Below are positions 33,964 to 43,156 of a stretch of 64,000 nucleotides of DNA, one piece after another. Made by a program: the position numbers and the translations under genes. The notes under the pieces are model-generated. The model was not told the origin of the DNA and ran no database searches. It worked only from the letters and a program-made list of their open reading frames with translations. Every line of letters begins with the position of its first letter. Position 1 is the first letter of the stretch. Source of the DNA: Pseudofabraea citricarpa (Eukaryota; Ascomycota; Leotiomycetes; Helotiales; Dermateaceae); assembly GCA_029641185.1 (NCBI GenBank), contig JAPWGK010000005.1, positions 1,612,001 to 1,676,000 on the forward strand. Reading direction: 5' to 3'.

Positions 33964-35019
33964 TTAAACCGACATCTTCATGGCAATTCCTTTGTGTGGT
34001 TCGTAACCTTTTACTACAAAGTCTTCCACCTTCCAATTGTCGATACTGCCCCCTTTTTCTCTGGTGATTTCCAGCTCTGGGAACGCTCGAGGTTCTCTTG
34101 TGAGTTGCACCTTTAAGGCATCTATGTGGTCTAGGTACACATGTGCATCTCCCATTGTGTGTGTAAAGGTTCCTGGGACAAGATCACAGACATGAGCGAG
34201 CATATGCACCAATAAGGCATAGCTCGCAATGTTGAAAGGCACGCCAAGACCCATGTCGCATGAGCGCTGGTAGAGCTGGCAGTGCAGGTGACCTCTCGGT
34301 TTCTCTCCCTCGGCTACTTTTGGGAAAGAGACATAGAACTGTGCAAACATATGGCAAGGTGGCAAAGCCATAAGTTTGAGATCCTTGGGGTTCCAAGCAC
34401 TCAAGATGATCCTTCGATCATATGGGTTGTGTTTCAGTTTATGGATCACTTCTGCGAGCTGATCAACGCCCTGCCCAGTATAGTCTGTTTTGGCATCCAC
34501 ATATTCAGCTCCAAAATGTCGCCATTGAAATCCGTATACTGGGCCTAAATCACCCACAGCCCGGTGGGAGAGCCCAACGCTGTCAAGGTATTCACGCGAT
34601 CCGTTGCCATCCCAGATCTTGATGCCTGCCTCGGCGAGTGGGATTGATGAGGTAGATCCCGACACAAACCAAAGAAGTTCAGCGATAACAGCGCGCAGAA
34701 AAACACGTTTGGTGGTAAGGAGGGGTAGGATGGGCGTCCCTGATGCGGAGGAAAGGGAGAATTTTAAAGATTTCGGGGCAAATAACGATGTGGTCCCAGT
34801 ACCGGTTCTGCGAAGCATTAGCATCTAGTTTTCTTCTATTGCTTGAGTGTTGTAATACCTGTCAGGTCTATGTTCACCAGTTTCTAAAATCTCGCGAATG
34901 AGATCTAAGTATTGGAATTCTTCGTGTCGTGGAGTATCTGCTCCTGTCAAAGCATCAGAATTCTTAGGCAGTATCTCCTCCGAGTTTGAAATCGCTGTTT
35001 CCATAATTGAGGGGGCCAT
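33964..35019 (-). CDS. Thymidylate synthase
   Basis: Two exons (35019-34859 and 34807-33964) joined by a 51-nt intron with a TGCTAATG branch site encode about 334 residues. The join gives [19 protein letters not shown], the phosphate-binding arginine loop of the family. Other blocks are [50 protein letters not shown], the catalytic cysteine in [15 protein letters not shown] (about residue 205), [20 protein letters not shown] and [16 protein letters not shown]. It methylates dUMP to dTMP with 5,10-methylene-tetrahydrofolate. I take the start at 35019 ([11 protein letters not shown]); the open frame continues upstream to a TTG at 35103, but no earlier ATG lies in frame there. A 457-bp divergent region separates it from the short-chain dehydrogenase. 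Confidence 0.96.
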
Positions 35020-35476
35020 TGAAGCGGGTTTGTCAGGTTTCTTTGAGGATTCTTTGGGAGACGCGTAAAGTCGGAAACGCGACCGCGAGAATGTAAAGTG
35101 CAACCAGTCCAGCCCACCACTTTAGCGCGTCATCGGCCAAATCCATCCCTCACGTGATGCGCTCGAAGCTCACATGTCTTGTGCTTGGCAGTCTTTCCTT
35201 GGCTTCGCAGCTTCGGTCGTCTAGACATCTTCGATTGGCTTTGCATGTTCATACTCGCAGGCTTGTATCAATGAGACCAAGATTGTGATATGTAAGTTCT
35301 GGATGTCGGTGATTTTTTGTGTCTGAGCGGGCTATGTCCTGGACGAAACACGGCGCCAAACAAGCAGATCAGGCCCCTCCACCTTCATAATCTCAGAAGC
35401 AGTTTCCTACTCCCATCCTCTTTCTCTTGGCCAACTTGCTTCGTGTCATATTGTGATACCCTAATTGTATTCTAAA
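35020..35476. promoter_or_regulatory. Divergent promoter region of thymidylate synthase and the short-chain dehydrogenase
   Basis: This 457-bp region lies between two divergent start codons. ACGCGT, the yeast MCB element bound by the G1/S factor MBF and known to drive thymidylate synthase there, occurs at 35061-35066, but downstream of the first possible (TTG) start; its role here is unproven. Confidence 0.4.
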
Positions 35477-36438
35477 ATGCCTCAAAAGACGGTTCTTATC
35501 ACCGGCTGCTCCGAAGGTGGAATCGGAGATGCTCTGGCGAAAGCCTTCCAGCGTAGAGGTCTGCGGGTGTTTGCCACAGCTCGTAACCTTGCCAAGGTTG
35601 AACACTTGAAGTCTCTCAGTGTAGATATTTTGCCTCTGGATGTTGTAGATTCAGCTTCGATTGAAAAGGCAGTCGAGAATGTTAAAGCTGCTACCGGTGG
35701 GACTTTGGATATTCTGGTTAATAACTCAGGAGCTGGTACGCTTCATCCTGGCCCCAATTCAGCTGATACTGACTGATTTGCCAGGATACTCTGTACCATT
35801 GTTAGATACTGATGTCGAGCAAGCAAGGAAGATGTTTGACGTGAATGTCTTCGCACCAGTAGCTGTAACCCAAGCCTTCATGCCACTTCTGATGGCTTCA
35901 AAGGGAACAGTCGTCAACATTGGTTCTATATCTGGCAACTTCCCATTCTTTTGGAATGGCTACTACAATGCATCGAAAGCAGCGCTCAATTTGCTCACAG
36001 ATCAGCTTCGATTAGAGCTTGCACCTTTCGATATCAAGGTAGTCCTTGTTATTACAGGTGCAGTGAAAACCAGATTCTTGCAAAATCAACCCTCTGTGGC
36101 TTTGCCGAAGGAATCTTATTATACTGCTGCTAAGGAAGATATCGAGTTTGCCGCTGGCGGTGGAGTAGTCAAGTCTATGGCTGTGGATGTCGATGGATAT
36201 GCAGACAAGGTAGTCAAGAATGCATTAAAGAGAAATCCCAGTATTCGTCAGCATGCTGGAGGCGGAGCTACAATGATGTGGCTTGTATTCATTCTCGTAT
36301 GGCATAGAATATCTGTATGTATAGTCCCTTCCTCGAATATTATAGACTCTAATACCGCTATAGGAACTAGGAATTGCTCTGAAATGGGGTGTGCCTAAAA
36401 TCGCCAAGAAAATAAGACTTGCCCAGCGTCAGGCTTGA
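35477..36438 (+). CDS. Short-chain dehydrogenase/reductase, Ayr1-like (1-acyl-DHAP reductase type)
   Basis: Three exons (35477-35735, 35785-36314, 36364-36438) joined by two 49-nt GT-AG introns encode about 287 residues. The N-terminal cofactor loop reads VLITGCSEGGIGDALAKAF, the adenine-side motif is NNSGAG (split by intron 1), and the catalytic set is S134 in NIGSISG with Y147 and K151 in YYNASK. FATARN follows the second strand, the NADPH-type arginine position. A hydrophobic segment near the C-terminus (ATMMWLVFILVWHRI) could anchor it to ER or lipid droplets, as Ayr1 is. Ayr1 reduces 1-acyl-dihydroxyacetone phosphate to lysophosphatidate and has other reductase activities; the exact substrate here is uncertain. 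The last exon encodes ELGIALKWGVPKIAKKIRL and ends QRQA. No defect is seen. Confidence 0.88.
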
Positions 36439-37377
36439 AATGTAAAACAAAAATAATATTACTGTACATACTTGAAGAGTTCTTTCTTTCCATTATTGCT
36501 TTTGAGCAATTCTTGTGTCGAATTCGGGGTTTGTCAACTGCAAACCAAAATATGGTGGAATGGACCCTCGATATTGATGAGAATATTATGAGTGGCCTAT
36601 ATCTCTAGGCAACTGGCAACCAAGAGGTAGTGAGTACCTATGAACTCGTATACGGTTATTAAGTAGACTGTAGCTACTGAATAGGTAACAACGAAGAAGC
36701 AATTAAAAACCAAAAAGCAGTTTATACTAAGCATTACAAACTCAGCTAGTAATCATAAATTAGAAGACGATGCAAAAGTAGTTGGTGTTCATAAAGAGGT
36801 AAGTTACCATGTTGTCATCAGAGTTGATTTTAATGCCGGTCACAGGAAACATGTAATTCAGTAAGTTCGGAGAAGTCAAAACTCTGCTTTGCATTGGAAC
36901 TGTTGGTAGCAGCAGAGAAAAAAAAAAGAAAAAAAAAGAGGGATCAGCCCCAACCACAAACTCCCCAGCAAAAGAAATCCCCGGAAAACAACCTCCACAA
37001 AGAAAAGCTCCATCTCATCCTCGTCCCCATCCCCATCCCCATCCCCATCTGAGACTCCGAGAAAAAAAGAAAAGAAGAAAAGAAAAAAACAGACTCCAGA
37101 CACCAGTAGTTTTGAGTCATTTCGGACCGAGAAACAAAAACAAAAAACAAAGAGCTCCATCCCATCCCATCTCATCCCAACCTCCGAAAAAGAAAAAAAA
37201 GAAAAAGAAAAAGAAAAAAAGAAACCCCAGAAAGAACAACTCCCCAAACTCCCCAAACTCCCGAATCCCCAGACATCAAGCGTAGTTTAAGGTCAATTTG
37301 CGGACCGAGAAATCCACCACGCCAGCATGATCGAGTTCCAGTCGTAGTTTATAGTCTTTGCGGACTGGAGAAGCCAG
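36439..37377. other. Intergenic with polypurine tract and repeats
   Basis: No gene is supportable. From about 36915 to 37235 the plus strand is an A/G-rich tract with runs such as GAAAAAAAAAAG, broken by a (CATCCC)n microsatellite at about 37023-37049. Three related 30-40-bp segments occur at 37105, 37272 and 37342, listed separately. Confidence 0.55.
37105..37373. repeat. Three diverged copies of a 30-40-bp sequence beside the 170-aa ORF
   Basis: Copies lie at about 37105-37134, 37272-37313 and 37342-37373. All share a GTAGTTT block, then after about 8-12 bp a TTTGCGGAC-like block and GAGAA. The first two also share a CAGACA lead and CGGACCGAGAAA. On the minus strand they fall immediately after the stop codon at 37378, that is in the presumed 3' UTR. 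Confidence 0.6.
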
Positions 37378-37890
37378 TTATGGCGAGGGGTTCCACACCG
37401 TCGTCGTCTCCGTGCCCGTTGCCGGGGAAGGTTCCCAATCCATCATGAACTCGCCGAGATATTGTTGCCAGCCGAGTCCGGGCTCCCAGTCCATCTCCTC
37501 ACTGCATCGGCATTGGTGGTCGTGGGGCCCATATGCGTGGTGCTGCATGATGGGGCGGAGGTTGTCGTCGAACCACCAAAGCTCGATGAGGAACTCACAC
37601 TGCTCCATGGACACACCATACTCTTGCATGAGCCATGATGTGTGGATTGGGTTGCCAGGAGCAGCGGATGGAGATGGGACTGGCGCTGGGTCGAAGCTGA
37701 TGGCGCCGGCTCGGTTGCGGGTGCGGTTCGGAGGAGTGGTGGGAGCAGTTGCACCAGGCAACGTGCTGCCCCAAGGCGCAGGTTCGGAGGTGGTGAAGGT
37801 GTCGGAGGGAGAGGAGAGAGAGGTGGGAGAGGTGGAAGAGGTGGACCATTGGATGGTGAGGTTCATCGGTCCAGGCTGGTTTCTACGCAT
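37378..37890 (-). CDS. Hypothetical protein, 170 aa, no recognised family
   Basis: A single uninterrupted frame starts MRRNQPGPMNLTIQWSTSS and ends TTTVWNPSP. The first half is S/T/P-rich and looks disordered (PTSLSSPSDTFTTSEPAPW). The second half is unusually rich in W, H, E and D: ECEFLIELWWFDDNLRP-like sequence follows SMEQC, then MQHHAYGPHDHQCRC and two copies of MDWEP 19 residues apart (MDWEPGLGWQQY and MMDWEPSP). There is no signal peptide or membrane span. Base composition over the ORF is higher in GC than in the flanks, which favours coding. Antisense frames of similar length are also open (to 227 codons on plus), so the strand is not certain. It may be a lineage-specific protein or effector-like orphan without a leader; I assign no function. 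Confidence 0.45.
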   Translation of the reverse strand: MRRNQPGPMNLTIQWSTSSTSPTSLSSPSDTFTTSEPAPWGSTLPGATAPTTPPNRTRNRAGAISFDPAPVPSPSAAPGNPIHTSWLMQEYGVSMEQCEFLIELWWFDDNLRPIMQHHAYGPHDHQCRCSEEMDWEPGLGWQQYLGEFMMDWEPSPATGTETTTVWNPSP

Positions 37891-39206
37891 GGTGGCGGTA
37901 GTGGCGGTGGTGATGGTGGTGATGGTGGTGGTGGTGGTGGTGCACAGCTGCCAAGTGCAGGGAGAGGAAGAGAGAAGAGAGGTGGTGGTGATCAGATTGT
38001 TGGTAGTGGTGGTGGTGCTGGTGGTGCTTGTCGAAATCTGATGGCGGCAGCAAAGAAGAAAGGAAAGAAAGAGAGAAGTCCGGTCGAGGGAGGGGGTTTA
38101 AATAATTTTTGGGACCGCTTGCGTTGCATTGTGAGGATATACTGGTATTGTTTGTATTGTGTGGGAGGTAGGGTAATTGTATCGTATTGTTGAAGTGAAT
38201 TGGACTGCATTGGTCGCTTATTGTGGTGGTCGCTTAAATGGGTGACAATAGGTGACAATAGGAGGCTGACTATTGCTCCAACGAGCGAACTGAGATGAAC
38301 TTTCAAATATAACAAACCTAACCATGTGACCCATCCAGAGTCGGATTCCATTTGATATAACTTGAATGACATTGCAAATGAAGTGAACACGATGCTCGAA
38401 ACCCATCTAGTAGTCAAAGAATTTGCAATCCCCCAAAGAACAGAATGAATGACTATGAAGAAAGACCTTCGCAGTTTAGAAGCAAATAAGAATTCTCAGC
38501 TACTTGGTAACAAAAAAAGTGTCTGATGATTCAAGAGCTTTTGGTATCCAGTGGTGTACGTAATCTTAAAAGCGTAAAATAGCCTGGATATGCTAAACCA
38601 CCCAAAATTAACTGATGAACTAATAGCACTTGATGGCATGAGATATGACCTAGACACAGTTGATAACACCAAGGAATTTGATAAACACCCAAACTACTAA
38701 AATTTTCCACAAATACTGTGACATATGTGGAGTATAATTGGGATCAAGTGGTACAAAAGACATTGATTTCGGGAACTTGAAAGTGTATTATCGGAACCCC
38801 TAAAGTTAGACACCACAATATCTTGACGACAAGTCTCCAGTAACACTAGACAATGATAGTGATCGCAATATACCCAAGCAAATCTCTCTGCATAAGTATT
38901 CCAATGTCAAGTAAGAAATCACAAAAGGATGTCATCGCCGAGTGGATAGTTTCAATGTTGTACGGAAAAACTCGTTCCACTCTCTTTATGCTTCTCAGTG
39001 AAAATCGCTCAGAGGGGTATCAACAAACAAGCAGACAAGCCACCTTCCAAGTTCCTGGGGCCGTCCAAAATCGAATACCAAACACGATCCAGCCCGAGAC
39101 CCCAAGACTCCCTTCTCCAAAATCACATTAAGCCACGATCATAGATCTTCTCCCCGAGAAACCTCAACTGCATAGGCATTAACGGATCTCTATATTGCTT
39201 TCGAAC
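37891..39206. other. Intergenic, upstream of the 170-aa ORF
   Basis: The first 150 bp is a GGTGGT-type trinucleotide-rich stretch (about 37890-38035) just upstream of the hypothetical ORF. The rest is AT-rich with no supportable gene. An ORF at 38853-39131 (plus) has no family signal. Confidence 0.45.
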
Positions 39207-39900
39207 TCACGCCTTCCCTGTAGCAGTGTTGATACTGCCCCCAGCGATAGCAGGTCCAGACATTTGCTGGACAGAAGTCCTCTCACACTCGGCTCTCTTT
39301 CTCGATTTCCGCCACCGAGACAAGGTACCTGCGCCAGACTCTGCTAGAGTGAGAAACTTCCGGAAGTCAGAGAGCGCGTCATCGTTGCCATAAATACCGA
39401 TGCTCTTACCGGGAAGATTAAACACGTCTGTGGCGCGCATACGGAAGCAATCGACCAGTCTGAAATAGACGTCTTTCTGAGGCGAGGTCAAGAGAGAACC
39501 AGAGCCGCCGAGGAGGGTATTGGCCGCAACGAAGCCGGCAGTGTGTCGTCCTTGTGCAGACCGATGCGTTCGAGAAACATATGTCACGAGATCCAGCATG
39601 TGCTTGTGCTGAGGAGGCGCAGGTGCGCTTGTGCGTCTTCCAATCGGCCTTCTGGCATTCTCATGAGCAGTATACTGCCGAGTGACATCTGGCACAGCAT
39701 TTGAGTTGTTCCGGACGTGCGCTTTGGGTCTTGTGGCAACTGCCACAGGTCGGCTCTGAATTCTCCCGCCGTACTATTCTCGCCCGTTCGTTCAAGTGAT
39801 GACGAGCTATCTCGTGTGTAATAATGCAAGATGAGGTGGTGATGATGGGGGCGTGGGGATTTGAGTTCGTGCGATATGGTGGGGTAGACAAGGAAGTGTG
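39207..39900 (-). pseudogene. MYND-type zinc finger protein gene, broken by a nonsense codon and a frame change
   Basis: On the minus strand a MYND finger begins CGSCHKTQSARPEQLKCCAR and CHSAVYCS, then hits TGA (39659-39657) and continues in the same frame as ECQKADWKTHKRTC, completing the Cys/His pattern of a MYND domain. The residue normally found at the stop is arginine in the YCSRECQ motif, and CGA to TGA is a single C-to-T change. The downstream region typical of these fungal MYND proteins (SPQKDVYFRLVDCFRMRATD, then SDFRKFLTLAESGAGTL and RKRAECERTS) is in another frame, so at least one indel or unrecognised intron also lies between. I found no ATG in the MYND frame upstream. The gene is probably dead. 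An alternative is a rearranged gene starting within the second frame (ATG at 39746), giving 179 residues without the finger. Confidence 0.6.
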
Positions 39901-42900
39901 TTTGCCAGGACTGGAACCTGTTGGAGCTTCTACCCACCTCACCGCTTTTGTTTACTTTTCCCGCTTCTTTTTTTTCTTCTCTTTCTATCCTTGTTCAAGT
40001 CTGTCTGGTTGCACATTTGACGGAGGAGTGGATTCGAGAATAATGGGGTGAGGTTTTTCGCAAACACCTGCAGACGTGTCGTATTTCAATACCAGGGGAT
40101 GCAGAGACTTTGAAGTAAGAACCTTCACGACTTCTTGATTGGGCCAAGCGCCTTCCGTACATGCTCACCTATGCTGATCATTTACATCATCTTAGACGTT
40201 CCAAAAGGCAACCAGTTTGTAAGACTTGCTTTTATTTTTATTTTTACTTTTAGCTGCCTAACATTTTCAAGTAGCTATAAACTGGAAAAGTTCCGAAGAA
40301 TAGTGCGCCTGGGAAATTTAGAACACACGCGAGCTAGGAGTATTATTAAAGTTCTTTCCATAGACGGACTCGAGCTTAACATGTTGATCAAACCGAAGTG
40401 TTTTTTTTTTTAGTATAAACAGATGACAAAAGAAACAAAATTTCAAAGCTAAAACGAAACGAGTTATCCCAAAGCCAATTGGAGTCTTCAAGTTCGTTAG
40501 CTATATAGCCACCAGATATATCAACAAAGCAAAAACTGGAGTGAATCTCATTCTGAACAGGCATTCCCATGCCAGCTTGCACATGATGCAGTAATCAATA
40601 CTCCGAAGCTTTGTGGAATCTGATCTGAGAGGTTGGGCACTGCCGTTCGTGACCAAGCTTGAAGATTCTTCTCTGACTCTTGGTAAGCCACACAATTCCT
40701 TGAACCATGTTGTATTTTGTTGATGACAGGTATTGAGATCAGAGCCTCGTACTTCGTTCCGTATGTTTGCACAACAAGCTGATCGCTAGATCTCTCGCTT
40801 ATTGTGCAGGTTTGTTAGCGAGGAAACGGTAGGACAGCTGCTGAGTCATCCACATGTCTCCTAAAATTTCCTCGAGGCGTTGCTACAGGGTTGCTGGAGT
40901 ACTAGCGACCCGTCTGCCCATATTATTCCGCGGCCTATCTATTGATCAAATCTCAATTGACTTTCTGGCTCAAGGAACAGGTCTGATATAAAAAACGAGA
41001 AGTGTATTTGTTGGTTCCCGTCGGTAGATGGAAGTTACGAAACTTCGCGAAAAGGACTCTGTAAATCGAAGCGCCAAAGGTTGGATGGAGAAGATAGTCA
41101 AACACCTGGGCGATTCCCCTGAATTAAGCTTATTCATGCATTTCACCACAAAGCATTGCGTACCAATCACTGACAACCAAGGAAGTGGTTTCCAAAACGA
41201 CCGCGGGATGTCAGAACGGGGCCCTGGAGCAAGGGATTTGAGGAAGGGCATCAAACGGTTATTTCGTACGCATAAAAGTGCGGGGTGGTTGATTATCACA
41301 GTCGATCCTCCCGTTAGCACGCTTGATTGACTGGACAATCTGTGGCTCAGGATGCCCTTCCCAGGCTTAAATTAAAAAAGAAAAGATTGGATGAACTTGC
41401 TGGTCGAAGGGCTGAGGGTTGATGCTTGAATAGAGGCGACCTGTCAGCCGCGGATTGAGTAACCTGGACTTGATCGGACGTACTGTAGGGTCGGTAGGTA
41501 CGTATGTATGGCAGCCAGGTCGACGACTGGAGTCCCCTCGCCCTTGCCCTCGCCCTCCCCCTCGCCCTCGTTCCCATCTGTTTCCAGGGCTCAGGGCAAC
41601 GATCGTGTTACTACACCAGCACCGCAGCTCTGTTTCAGTGGCAATTGGCCGCAATCCTTTCGGAGATTTTTGCGAGGGAGTAGATCAAGCGATATCCAGG
41701 AGAGTATTGATGCACGACCCTAAACAATAGACATTTCAACATCCAGACATGGCCGCCATCGAGAGGCTGAAGGAGTCAAGCTGCTCCGTTCAGGCTGGAG
41801 AGTCCTGAGAGTCCTGTAGGGTCCGGTGCGGTCGTGGGCTGTCTGTTGAACTGTTCTGGCTCGACTTCCCAACGTCGGGTCCAAGTTCGTCGGGGTGGGA
41901 TCTGGATGAGGGAATTGCTGCTGCAACAGGGCCGAGTTGCTGCACGCCTCTGTTTTCCCAGCACACATCTCATTTCCCAGGTCTTAGCTAGGCCGAGAAG
42001 GGTTCAGTGCTCGCCAGTTTCACGACGAGATCTGAAGCCATGCCACGCGAAGCCCCCGGTCATGGCCAACCACAGGCGCGAGAAGTACCCGATGATGGGC
42101 AGAGGGTAAAGCAGCCGTCGTGTAGACCCTCACTTGGACGTGACGATGTGTTGCTGTGTGTCGTTGCGCTGCTGGCATCAGGAACAAGAGCGAGCGACGA
42201 CGAGGGACGAGGGACGGTGTAGAAAAACAAACAAAGCGCAGCTCGCACCGAGAGCCGCCACGTCGTGCATCATCTGGAATGATGATGGGAGAGACAAGAA
42301 GGGAAGACAGCAGCTCGCTCGCTCGCATCGAAATGAAATGTCAGATCAGATGAACTGTGAACCATGAACAGTAGATATGAGATGTGCAGATATGCAGATG
42401 GATGTGTAGTAGTGTACTGTACTGTACGGTACTGTACGGTACGGCAGCGGTGCCTTGGGGAGCCAATCTGTGCATCTGTGCATCTGTGCATCTGCGCAAT
42501 CAGAACAAGAATAGAAAAGGTTGATGTGTTGACAGTTGGAGTGAGTTGGTGTGAGTTGCTGGAGTTGCTGTGCTCATCTCGACCCTGCAGCCCAGATCCC
42601 TGTGGAGTCCCTGGACGAGCGACACCATCCGGCCAGCCGTGTCAGCACCTGTCCCTGCCCCCCCCCCAAGCCTCCCCCCAAAAAGAGCCCCTGCCCGCCT
42701 CTCTCTTTGCGTGGCCAGCAGTGCTCAGACATACAGTCCAGTACCGTAGTGTACCCAGCACCCAGCAGCACCCAGCTCCAAGCACCCACCGCTTACTACC
42801 CACTACCCACTACCCACCAAGACACGACCAGCAGCAACACAGACGTGCTACAGCGGCGGCAACGGTGGAAGCCTTCCACACCTTCCTAGCCTCGACTTTT

Positions 42901-43156
42901 GTTTCCTCCTTCTCTCCCTCGCAGCTGACGACTCACAACACTCCCTCCCACCCTTACGTTCTTTTTGGAGTGTCGATTCTTTTTTTCTCTCAGCCCTTCT
43001 TGCAACCCTCCCCGGAGCAAGTCGTCGCTGTGAGCTTTTTGGAGATTGATTTTGGTTAGAAGCAGACGCAGACGCAGAAGTAGAAGGGGGAAATTAATCT
43101 TACACCGTGCGACCAACCAGGAAAGCGATCGACACCCGCGCAACGGCGCGTGAAAT
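39901..43156. other. Large intergenic region with microsatellites, upstream of the SH3 membrane protein gene
   Basis: I found no supportable gene in 3.2 kb. An ORF at 41028-41330 (plus, 100 codons, starting MEVTKLREKDSV) is the best candidate but matches nothing I know. The right half has ACTGTACGGT-type runs at 42411-42445, four ATCTGTGC units at 42466-42497 and a C-rich leader before 43157, which look like a long 5' region of the next gene. Confidence 0.45.
42466..42497 (+). repeat. Four tandem ATCTGTGC octamers
   Basis: Three perfect units and a fourth with T to C (ATCTGCGC). They lie about 0.7 kb upstream of the SH3 gene start. Confidence 0.9.

Noticed and set aside
35020..35103. Extended thymidylate synthase N-terminus starting at 35103
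   Set aside because: The codon there is TTG, and no ATG occurs in frame before 35019. The extra residues could only be used with a non-ATG start.
37358..38041. 227-codon plus-strand ORF opposite the 170-aa ORF
   Set aside because: Its translation degenerates into V/M/G-rich repeats from the GGTGGT tract, unlike the minus-strand frame, which stays compositionally varied. Strand remains uncertain.
41028..41330. 100-codon plus-strand ORF with a possible basic C-terminus
   Set aside because: There is no family signal, no intron and no compositional contrast with the flanks. I leave it as intergenic until expression is shown.
42364..43059. 231-codon plus-strand ORF upstream of the SH3 gene
   Set aside because: It reads through ACTGTACGGT and ATCTGTGC repeats and C-rich leader sequence. 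No domain is visible.
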